Below are positions 8,118 to 13,414 of a stretch of DNA of 13,414 nt, piece by piece; positions within the stretch are counted from its first letter, which is position 1, and the number at the start of each line of letters is the position of its first letter. Source of the stretch: an uncultured Acidobacteriota bacterium (GTDB lineage: Bacteria; Acidobacteriota; Terriglobia; Terriglobales; CAINCZ01); contig CAINCZ010000019.1 in the NCBI GenBank assembly GCA_903847195.1, positions 1 to 13,414 of the forward strand. Reading direction: 5' to 3'. The position numbers and the translations under genes were made by a program. The notes below the pieces were generated by a model. That model made no database searches, was not told the origin of the DNA, and saw nothing but the letters and a program-made list of their open reading frames with translations.

Positions 8118-10061
8118 ATGAAGTCCGTCATTGTAGGCACGGCCGGCCACATCGACCACGGCAAGACCGCGCTGGTCCGCGCGCTGACCGGCATTGACGC
8201 CGACCGGCTCGAAGAGGAAAAGCGCCGCGGCATTACCATCGACATCGGCTTCGCCCATCTGGAACTGCCCGCCGCGGGCGGCCTGCGCCTCGGCTTTGTC
8301 GACGTTCCCGGGCACGAGCGCTTCGTGCGCAACATGCTGGCCGGCGTGGGCGGCATCGATCTGGTGTTGCTGGTCATCGCCGCCGATGAATCGATCAAGC
8401 CACAGACCCGCGAACACTTCGACATCTGCCGCCTGCTGAACATCCGCCGCGGCATCACCGTGTTGACGAAATCCGACGCGGTCGACACCGACACGCTTGA
8501 AGTCGTGCGGCTTGAGGTCGAAGACTTCCTGCGTGGCTCGTTTCTGGAGGGCGCTCCGGTCGTGGCCGTCAGTTCGCTGACCGGAGCCGGAATCGAAGAA
8601 CTGAAAGCGAAGATCGCCGAAGTCGCCGCCACCATTCCCGCGCGCGATACCCGCGCCGCCCTCCGCCTGCCCATCGACCGCGTCTTCACCATGAAGGGCT
8701 TCGGCACCGTTATCACTGGCACCCTGATTTCCGGAGCCGTGCGTAAGGAAGAAGAACTCGAGGTGTACACCACCGGCGAGCGTCTGCGCGTGCGCGGCAT
8801 ACAGGTGCACGGCGCAACGGCCGACGAGGCCACGGCGGGCCAGCGCACCGCGCTCAACCTGGCCGGCGTAGCCACCGGGGAACTCGCGCGCGGCATGATG
8901 CTCGCCCCTCCGGGGCTATTCCGCACCACGCGCCGCGTTAACGTGGCGCTTACGCTGCTGCCTGGCGCGCCGCCCCTGCGCGACCGCGCCCGCGTTCACC
9001 TGCACTGCTACACCGCCGAGACCATCGCGGAAGTCGTGCTGCTCAACGATTCGTCGCAACCCGCTGCGCCGGCCGAGCCACCGGATCCCGCTGAACCCGC
9101 CGCTGCCCGGCAGAAGCAGGTGCGTCCCGGGCAGACCGCCTGGGTGCAACTGCGACTGGCCGCGCCGCAACTGCTGCTGCCCGGCGACCGCTTCATCCTG
9201 CGGCAGTTTTCTCCGGTGATCACCATCGGCGGCGGCGTGGTGGTGGACCCCGCGCCCGTCGCGCGCAAGGCCATAGCCGATTTCGGCTTCCTCGACGCGC
9301 TGCGCTCCGGCTCTGCCAGTGATTCGGTCCGGTTGCGCATCGCGCGGCGCGGCCCGTCCGGCATCGCCCTGGCCGACTTGATTGCCGAAACCGGTCTGCC
9401 CGCCGCGCAGGTGGAAAAACTCGCACAGCCGCTGATTACCGCCAAGAACCTGCGCCGCTTCAGCGACATCTTCATCGACGCCCAGCAGTTGGCGGTGGCG
9501 CAGAAGCTGCTGCTCGATACCCTGAACCAGTTTCACACCGCCAATCCGCTGGTGGGCGGCATGGGGAAGCAGGAGTTGCTCACCCGCATCGATCTCGGCA
9601 CCGAGCTGTTCGCCGGCCTGCTCGCCTCGCTTGGCAGCAAGGTGGAGGTCGCGGGCGAAACCGTGCGCCTCGCCGGTCGCGGCGTGGTGATGAAGGACGA
9701 TGAAGCCGAGGGTAAGCTCCAGATCGAGCAGGCGTTCTCCAGTGCGGGACTGAAGGTGCCCGCGCTCAAGGAAGTGCTGGCCGGACTCAAGGTCGACCGC
9801 GTGCGCGCGCAGAAGATCGTGACGCTGCTGCTGCGCGACCGCGTGCTCATCAAGATCAGCGAAGACCTGGTCTTTCACGCGACCGCGCTCGATGCCCTGC
9901 GCCGCCTGATCGTTGAGCGCAAGGCGACGTCGCCAAAAATCGACGTGGCCGGTTTCAAGGACCTGACCGGCGTCAGCCGCAAGTACGCCATTCCGCTGCT
10001 GGAATACCTTGACCGCGAACGCGTCACCCGCCGCGTGGGCGACGAGCGGGTCATCCTCTAG
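8118..10061 (+). CDS. selB: Selenocysteine-specific translation elongation factor SelB
   Basis: A 647-residue GTPase that brings selenocysteyl-tRNA(Sec) to the ribosome at UGA codons marked by a SECIS hairpin. The N-terminal EF-Tu-like domain has G1 AGHIDHGKT (9-17), RGIT switch I (38-41), DVPGHE (62-67), TKSD (117-120) and SSLTG (152-156). Domain II begins around [20 protein letters not shown] (184-203). Domain III ends near [20 protein letters not shown]. The C-terminal half carries winged-helix repeats that bind SECIS RNA and ends in the typical [23 protein letters not shown]...T-R-GD-R pattern. A proline/alanine-rich stretch (about residues 311-334) looks like an insertion in domain III. 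ATG 8118 matches the family start M-K-x-V-I-x-GTAGH; an in-frame TTG at 8109 is discounted. selA, selC and selD are not in the window. Presence implies the organism makes selenoproteins. Confidence 0.96.
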   Translation: MKSVIVGTAGHIDHGKTALVRALTGIDADRLEEEKRRGITIDIGFAHLELPAAGGLRLGFVDVPGHERFVRNMLAGVGGIDLVLLVIAADESIKPQTREHFDICRLLNIRRGITVLTKSDAVDTDTLEVVRLEVEDFLRGSFLEGAPVVAVSSLTGAGIEELKAKIAEVAATIPARDTRAALRLPIDRVFTMKGFGTVITGTLISGAVRKEEELEVYTTGERLRVRGIQVHGATADEATAGQRTALNLAGVATGELARGMMLAPPGLFRTTRRVNVALTLLPGAPPLRDRARVHLHCYTAETIAEVVLLNDSSQPAAPAEPPDPAEPAAARQKQVRPGQTAWVQLRLAAPQLLLPGDRFILRQFSPVITIGGGVVVDPAPVARKAIADFGFLDALRSGSASDSVRLRIARRGPSGIALADLIAETGLPAAQVEKLAQPLITAKNLRRFSDIFIDAQQLAVAQKLLLDTLNQFHTANPLVGGMGKQELLTRIDLGTELFAGLLASLGSKVEVAGETVRLAGRGVVMKDDEAEGKLQIEQAFSSAGLKVPALKEVLAGLKVDRVRAQKIVTLLLRDRVLIKISEDLVFHATALDALRRLIVERKATSPKIDVAGFKDLTGVSRKYAIPLLEYLDRERVTRRVGDERVIL

Positions 10062-10111
10062 GCGCACTGCGTGGCCGTCGCGTTCTGCGTTTTCTGGCTG
10101 ACCAATACTGC

Positions 10112-10117
10112 TACAAT
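10112..10117 (+). promoter_or_regulatory. Probable -10 box (TACAAT) of the RidA-family gene
   Basis: TACAAT, five of six matches, lies 33 bases ahead of the ATG in the 83-base gap after selB. It predicts a short leader that holds an excellent AGGAGG (10134-10139) five bases before the start codon. The -35 region (about 10089-10094, TTTTC-like) is poor. Confidence 0.45.
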
Positions 10118-10144
10118 GCTCAGCCATAGCTCAAGGAGGCGACC

Positions 10145-10591
10145 ATGTCCACCGTCAAGCACTACCCGTTTTACATCGCAGGAGTAAAGCAGACCTATCC
10201 CAACGTGCAGCCGGGCATCCCGAAGTACGCCTCGGCCGTCGTGGTCGACAACCTGGTGTTTCTTTCCGGCATGACCGCGCAGGACCCGGCCACCGGCGAC
10301 TGCCTGACCTGCACCATGCGCGACCAGATGACCATGGCTCTCACCAAGCTGAAGGCCGCGCTCGAAGAGGTCGGCAGCTCGATGGAGAACGTCATCAAGA
10401 CCTTGATCCTGTTCAAGGACATCAAGGACTACCCCGTCATGCGTGCCACCGAGCTGGAGTTCTACCAGAAGCACGCCCCGCGGCTGGTGGAAGAACCCCC
10501 CGTCAGCACCATCCTGCAAGCCGCCTCGCTGGCCCGGCCGGAGTTTCTGATCGAGGTCGAAGCCGTGGCCGTGCTGAAGAGAAAAGAGTAA
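10145..10591 (+). CDS. RidA/YjgF/YER057c/UK114-family protein lacking the catalytic arginine
   Basis: A 148-residue protein of the small trimeric Rid superfamily, whose archetype RidA hydrolyses reactive enamines/imines released by PLP enzymes. Recognisable blocks are VVVDNLVFLSGMTAQDPATG (32-51), the helix MALTKLKAALEEVGSSMENVIKTLILFKDIKDYPVM (64-99) and the C-terminal LIEVEAVAVLKR (135-146). Against E. coli RidA the active-site stretch FPARSCVEVARLP aligns with EPPVSTILQAASLA. Val120 therefore stands where RidA has Arg105, which is essential for imine hydrolysis. The protein is thus unlikely to be a classical RidA and belongs with Arg-less Rid subgroups of uncertain function. A ~25-residue N-terminal extension precedes the core. 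The start is supported by AGGAGG five bases upstream. Its neighbour is a lone amino-acid-type binding protein, which suggests, but does not show, a shared role in amino acid or amine metabolism. Confidence 0.88.
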   Translation: MSTVKHYPFYIAGVKQTYPNVQPGIPKYASAVVVDNLVFLSGMTAQDPATGDCLTCTMRDQMTMALTKLKAALEEVGSSMENVIKTLILFKDIKDYPVMRATELEFYQKHAPRLVEEPPVSTILQAASLARPEFLIEVEAVAVLKRKE

Positions 10592-10607
10592 GTCCGCCTG
10601 ACGCGTC

Positions 10608-10635
10608 GGCCGCCCGCCCCGCACGGCGGGCGGCC
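10608..10635 (+). terminator. Strong GC hairpin after the RidA-family gene (terminator-like, no U-tract)
   Basis: GGCCGCCCGCC (10608-10618) and GGCGGGCGGCC (10625-10635) form a perfect 11-bp stem around a six-base loop. After one mismatch and a wobble pair the stem can extend by four further pairs (CGCG on each side). It starts 16 bases after the stop codon. No run of T follows, so it is either a factor-assisted terminator or a transcript-end stabiliser. It separates the gene from the downstream binding-protein gene, which has its own -10-like site. Confidence 0.45.
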
Positions 10636-10708
10636 TGCGCGGTCGCAACTGCCGTAACGCTGTTCGCTCCTTCCTGCAATTTCCCTGCGCCGCCGCCGCC
10701 CCAGATGG

Positions 10709-10714
10709 CACAAT
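10709..10714 (+). promoter_or_regulatory. Possible -10 box (CACAAT) of the binding-protein gene
   Basis: CACAAT (four of six matches) is 52 bases ahead of the preferred ATG at 10766, in the gap after the GC hairpin. The -35 region is GC-rich and unconvincing. The call rests mainly on its resemblance to the ACAAT elements ahead of purL and the RidA-family gene. Confidence 0.3.
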
Positions 10715-10765
10715 AGTGGTAGCTCAGCCTGAACACTGAACAATATGCCTATGCGGAGTAACTCA

Positions 10766-11932
10766 ATGAAGCGGACTTGTCTTGCCCTGGCTCTTGCCGT
10801 TTGCCTGCTGCTGGCTCTCTCCATGGCCGCCGCCGCCCAGGACATCGTGATCGGCATTGACCTTTCCCTCACCGGCCCCGGCGCGGCCCTCGGCATCCCG
10901 CAGAAGAGCACGATGATCTTTGCGCCCACGGTGATCGGCGGGCACAAGGTCCGCTACGTCACCTATGACGACGCCTCGGATCCGACCGTTTCCCTGCAGA
11001 ACTTCAAGCGGCTTATCAACGAAGACAAGGTGGACATGGTGATCGGCACCTCGCTGACGCCGACGGCACTGGCCGTACTGGACCAGCTGATGGAGTCGCA
11101 TACACCCATGATCAGCCTGGGCCAGGCCTCCATGATCGTGCTGCCGATGGACGCCAAGCGGCGCTGGGCCTTCAAGACCCCGGCCAACGACGAAACCTAC
11201 GCCGGTGCCATCGTCGATCACATGAAGAAGCACGGCATCAAGACGGTTTCCACCATCGGCTTCGACGATGCCTATGGCGAGAGCAACTTCGCCGCCTTCA
11301 AGAAGCTGGCCGAGGCCGCCGGCATCCACATCCTCACGGCGGAAAAATACAAGCGCCCCGATACCAGCGTCGCCGGGCAGATCCTGCGCGTCGTCAACAG
11401 CAAGCCCGATGCGGTCTACATCATCGCCTCCGGTTCGCCGGCCGTGCTGCCGCAGATCACGCTGGTCGATCGCGGATTCAAGGGCAAGATCTATCACACC
11501 TCGGGTGTGGCCGTGGCCGACTTCATCCGCGTCGGCGGCGCCAAGGTGGAGGGCGCCTACCTGCCCACCTCGCCCTTCCTGATCGCCGAGCAGTTGCCGA
11601 ACAACTATCCCACTAAGTCCGAGTCGCTGCGCTTCAGCAAGGAATTTGAGGCCAAGGTCGGCCCGCGCTCCTTCTTCGCCGCCCTGCTCTGGGACGCCTT
11701 CAGCATCACCAACCAGGTCGTCCCGCGCGCGCTCAAGACGGCCAAGCCCGGTACCATCCAGTTCCGCGAAGCCATCCGCGCTCAGATCGAGAGCACGCGC
11801 GGGCTGAAGGGCGCCACCGCCGTTTACAACTACTCGCCCGAGGACCACACCGGCGTCAACCAGTACGGCACGGTCATGGTGCGCATCGAGAACGGCCAGT
11901 GGAAGCTGGAGAATTTCACTCCGGCAAAGTAG
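10766..11932 (+). CDS. Periplasmic ABC-transporter substrate-binding protein, branched-chain amino acid (LivK/Peripla_BP_6) type
   Basis: A 388-residue secreted binding protein. The N-terminus MKRTCLALALAVCLLLALSMAAAAQ is a Sec signal peptide with likely cleavage around AAAAQ-D. The mature protein opens DIVIGIDLSLTGPGAALG, the usual start of type I (LivJ/LivK-like) binding proteins. It continues with DDASDPTVSLQNFKRLINEDKVDMVIG, TPMISLGQAS, FKTPANDETYAGAIVDHMKKHGIKTVSTIGFDDAYGESNFAAFKKLAEAAGI and PDAVYIIASGSPAVLPQI, giving the two alternating alpha/beta lobes. The usual ligands are amino acids, amides or small aromatic acids; the specificity here is unknown. ATG 10766 is preferred because GGAG (10755-10758) lies seven bases upstream; ATGs at 10745 and 10751 would add seven or five residues. 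No permease or ATPase genes are next to it, so it is a solitary binding protein. A hairpin terminator follows. Confidence 0.92.
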   Translation: MKRTCLALALAVCLLLALSMAAAAQDIVIGIDLSLTGPGAALGIPQKSTMIFAPTVIGGHKVRYVTYDDASDPTVSLQNFKRLINEDKVDMVIGTSLTPTALAVLDQLMESHTPMISLGQASMIVLPMDAKRRWAFKTPANDETYAGAIVDHMKKHGIKTVSTIGFDDAYGESNFAAFKKLAEAAGIHILTAEKYKRPDTSVAGQILRVVNSKPDAVYIIASGSPAVLPQITLVDRGFKGKIYHTSGVAVADFIRVGGAKVEGAYLPTSPFLIAEQLPNNYPTKSESLRFSKEFEAKVGPRSFFAALLWDAFSITNQVVPRALKTAKPGTIQFREAIRAQIESTRGLKGATAVYNYSPEDHTGVNQYGTVMVRIENGQWKLENFTPAK

Positions 11933-11969
11933 GGTGACCGTCATGGCGGGGCTTTTCCGGGGACATTAT

Positions 11970-11998
11970 GAGGAGCACATCAGTGCTCCTCGTTTCTT
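11970..11998 (+). terminator. Rho-independent terminator after the binding-protein gene
   Basis: GAGGAGCAC (11970-11978) and GTGCTCCTC (11983-11991) make a perfect 9-bp stem with an ATCA loop, followed by GTTTCTT. The position, 37 bases after the stop, suits termination of the binding-protein transcript. The T-tract is interrupted, so some read-through is possible. The hairpin ends just before the Shine-Dalgarno of the next gene, which argues against the longer upstream starts of that gene. Confidence 0.65.
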
Positions 11999-12003
11999 GG
12001 AGG
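11999..12003 (+). promoter_or_regulatory. Ribosome binding site deciding the start of the unknown gene before lpxI
   Basis: GGAGG stands five bases before ATG 12009. In-frame starts further up (GTG 11934, ATG 11943) would have to read through the terminator hairpin and have no comparable site. Confidence 0.6.
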
Positions 12004-12008
12004 CGAAG

Positions 12009-12395
12009 ATGGTTGCAATGGAGTTTCCGACTTGGGGCCATGGTCGAACAGCTTGGGATGCTGCAAAGGACGAAGCACGGGTTGCGCTGGTGAGTGTCGC
12101 TACAGCTCAGCAACTGATCTCCTACAGTGACCTGACGCGCAAAGTATCCAGCATCAGATTTCATCCCCATGAGCATGACTTTCATGGCTTGCTGGTTCAG
12201 CTTTCCGTGGAATCGGATCAGTGTGGCGAAGGCATGATCTCGGCATTGGTCATCCATAAAGAAGATGGCCAACCCGGTACAGGTTTTTTTGACCTAGCGA
12301 CGAAACTGGGCCGCGATGTTTCTGATCCGGATAAGTGCTGGAGTGATGAAGTCAAAAGGGTACACGAGAAGTTCTTGATCGCAGGCCGAGCATGA
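12009..12395 (+). CDS. Small conserved-looking protein of unknown function, coupled to lpxI
   Basis: A 128-residue soluble protein that I cannot name. It has an N-terminal stretch WDAAKDEARVALVSVATAQQLISYSDLTRKVSSIRFHPHEHDFHGLLVQLSVES, then a central core CGEGMISALVIHKEDGQPGTGFFDLATKLG, and a C-terminal WSDEVKRVHEKF. The pattern G-G/R-x-M/L-S-A-x-V-x-x-K-x-x-x-x-P-G-x-G-F-F-x-L-A-x-x-L-G recalls a widespread uncharacterised family; this is from memory and has not been searched. There is no signal peptide or membrane helix. The start is chosen by GGAGG five bases upstream. The TGA overlaps the lpxI ATG (ATGA). GC is about 52% (155 of 300 bases at 12061-12360, hand count) against about 70% in neighbouring lines, which suggests recent acquisition. 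Confidence 0.75.
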   Translation: MVAMEFPTWGHGRTAWDAAKDEARVALVSVATAQQLISYSDLTRKVSSIRFHPHEHDFHGLLVQLSVESDQCGEGMISALVIHKEDGQPGTGFFDLATKLGRDVSDPDKCWSDEVKRVHEKFLIAGRA

Positions 12396-13228
12396 AACGA
12401 CTGGGACTCATCGCGGGCAACGGCACCTTCCCCTTCCTGGTGCTGGACGCTGCGCGCGCCCAGGGATACGAAGTCGTCGTCGCCGCCATCAAGGAAGAGA
12501 CCTTCCCCGAGATCGAGCAGCGCGGTGCCACGTCCGTCCACTGGCTCTCGCTCGGCGAACTCTCGCGCCTCATCGCGACCTTCAAGCGCGAGGGGGTGAG
12601 CGAAGCCATCATGGCGGGCCAGGTCAAGCACAAGCAGATTTTTTCCAGCATCCGTCCCGACTGGCGTCTGGCCAAGCTGCTGCTCAACCTGCGCACCCGC
12701 AACACCGACGCCCTGATCGGCGCCGTCGCCAAGGTGCTGGGCGACGAAGGCATTACGCTCTTGAGTTCCACGGCCTTCCTGGAACCGCTGCTGGCCAAGC
12801 CCGGCGTGCTCACCCGCCGCGCGCCGACCGCGAGTGAACAGGCCAATATCAATTATGGCCGCAAGGTCGCCCGCCACATGGCCGAGTACGACATCGGCCA
12901 GACGGTGGTGATCGCCGAGACCGCCTGCGTCGCGGTGGAGGCCATGGAAGGCACCGACGCCGCCATCGAGCGCGCCGGCCAGATCACGCGCCACCGCTCG
13001 CTCGGCGACGATCCCACCTACAGCCGCGCGCTAACGGTCGTCAAGGTCGCCAAGCCGAATCAGGACATGCGCTTCGACGTGCCCGTCATTGGAATCAAGA
13101 CCGTCGAGACCATGCAGGCCGCCGGAGCCAGTTGCCTCGCCCTGGACGCCGGACGCTGCCTGCTGCTCGACGGCGAACCGATCATCACCGCCGCCGACGC
13201 GGCCGGAATTTCGATCGTCGCCGAGTGA
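12392..13228 (+). CDS. lpxI: UDP-2,3-diacylglucosamine pyrophosphatase LpxI
   Basis: A 278-residue enzyme that hydrolyses UDP-2,3-diacylglucosamine to lipid X and UMP, the fourth step of lipid A synthesis at the inner face of the inner membrane; it replaces LpxH in many non-enteric diderms. The family start is LGLIAGNGTFPFLVLDAARAQGYEVVVAAIKEE. Next come EAIMAGQVKHKQIF (71-84) and LRTRNTDALIGAVAKVLGDEGITLL, then the C-terminal catalytic-domain blocks QTVVIAETACVAVEAMEGTDAAIERAG and VVKVAKPNQDMRFDVPVIGIKTVETM. Asp225 in QDMRFD matches the acidic residue mutated in studies of Caulobacter LpxI. Length is normal for the family. It is translationally coupled to the small unknown gene upstream (ATGA) and followed 30 bases later by a Gfo/Idh/MocA gene, an order I associate with lipid A loci. 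Confidence 0.95.
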   Translation: MKRLGLIAGNGTFPFLVLDAARAQGYEVVVAAIKEETFPEIEQRGATSVHWLSLGELSRLIATFKREGVSEAIMAGQVKHKQIFSSIRPDWRLAKLLLNLRTRNTDALIGAVAKVLGDEGITLLSSTAFLEPLLAKPGVLTRRAPTASEQANINYGRKVARHMAEYDIGQTVVIAETACVAVEAMEGTDAAIERAGQITRHRSLGDDPTYSRALTVVKVAKPNQDMRFDVPVIGIKTVETMQAAGASCLALDAGRCLLLDGEPIITAADAAGISIVAE

Positions 13229-13258
13229 TGATCTCGCGGGTTAAGCCTGTGCTGTTTT

Positions 13259-13414
13259 GTGCGACAATCTTCTCAGCTTCACTGGGACAACGAACTGAGC
13301 GCTGACCGTCCAATCCGCGTAGCTGTCATCGGCGCCGGCGCCTTCGGGCGCAATCACGCGCGTGTCTATAGCGAGCTGCAACAGGAAGGACTGGTCGAGT
13401 TCGTCGGCATCGCC
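13259..13414 (+). CDS. Gfo/Idh/MocA-family NAD(P)-dependent oxidoreductase, N-terminal part (runs off the right edge)
   Basis: Only the first ~50 residues are present. IRVAVIGAGAFGRNHARVYSEL is the N-terminal Rossmann dinucleotide-binding motif (G-x-G-x-x-G followed by the H-A/x-R helix) of the Gfo/Idh/MocA family. These enzymes mostly oxidise or reduce sugars or their nucleotide derivatives. Members are often found between lpxI and lpxB, and a role in lipid A sugar modification is possible. The start is uncertain. The only standard in-frame start is GTG 13259, which adds 20 non-family residues and has no ribosome binding site. The next plausible codon is a CTG at 13295, giving (M)SADRPIRVAVIGAG. 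The coordinates given use the GTG. The family call is firm; start and role are not. Confidence 0.8.
   Translation, partial: MRQSSQLHWDNELSADRPIRVAVIGAGAFGRNHARVYSELQQEGLVEFVGIA
13263..13268 (+). promoter_or_regulatory. Possible -10 box (GACAAT) ahead of the Gfo/Idh/MocA gene
   Basis: GACAAT, four of six matches, shares the ACAAT core seen ahead of purL, the RidA-family gene and the binding-protein gene. It would place transcription start near 13275, downstream of the only GTG start. This conflicts with that start being used from this promoter. No convincing -35. Confidence 0.25.

Noticed and set aside
10706..10722. A sigma-54 promoter ahead of the binding-protein gene (TGGCAC half-site).
   Set aside because: TGGCAC matches the -24 element, but the -12 position reads TGGTA rather than TTGC[AT], and the obligatory GC at the right spacing is GT.
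11934..12008. A longer N-terminus for the unknown gene, starting at GTG 11934 or ATG 11943.
   Set aside because: It would translate through the terminator hairpin at 11970-11991 and has no ribosome binding site, whereas ATG 12009 has GGAGG five bases upstream.

Overview
The window is about 13.4 kb of GC-rich bacterial chromosome, densely packed with mostly housekeeping genes. Several traits point to a diderm (Gram-negative) bacterium: LpxI of lipid A synthesis, folate-dependent TrmFO, a small-type PurL, an Fe-S-type PurF with a propeptide, and SelB. My best guess is an Acidobacteriota (Koribacter/Terriglobia-like) soil organism. That is inference from gene content and composition; a myxobacterial or deltaproteobacterial relative cannot be excluded.

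Layout. A DedA/VTT-type membrane protein runs off the left edge on the minus strand (1-301). All remaining genes but one are on the plus strand. A GNAT acetyltransferase (511-1029) overlaps trmFO (1026-2423) by ATGA, and an unrecognised polytopic membrane protein follows (2465-3508). Next is a purine synthesis pair, purL (3617-5950) and purF (6007-7440). A secreted protein of unknown function lies on the minus strand (7437-8075); its stop codon is interleaved with that of purF, and it diverges from selB (8118-10061). Then come a RidA-family gene (10145-10591), a lone periplasmic amino-acid-type binding protein (10766-11932), a small low-GC unknown gene (12009-12395) that overlaps lpxI (12392-13228), and the start of a Gfo/Idh/MocA oxidoreductase that runs off the right edge.

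How the genes relate. PurF and PurL catalyse steps 1 and 4 of de novo IMP synthesis and are probably co-transcribed; purQ and purS, which a small PurL needs, are not in the window. TrmFO (tRNA m5U54) and SelB (selenocysteine delivery) serve translation. LpxI followed by a Gfo/Idh/MocA gene is an arrangement I associate with lipid A loci of several phyla, so lpxB may lie just beyond the right edge. The RidA-like gene and the binding protein are neighbours with separate promoter-like sites and a hairpin between them, and no permease genes accompany them.

I found no mobile element, CRISPR array, tRNA, rRNA or riboswitch. No stretch longer than about 200 bases lacks a gene. Two genes (7437-8075 and 12009-12395) have clearly lower GC than their neighbours and look like accessory insertions. 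I see no convincing new multi-gene system. The best leads are the RidA homologue lacking the catalytic arginine, the unknown gene coupled to lpxI, and the unusual start regions of selB and the Gfo/Idh/MocA gene.
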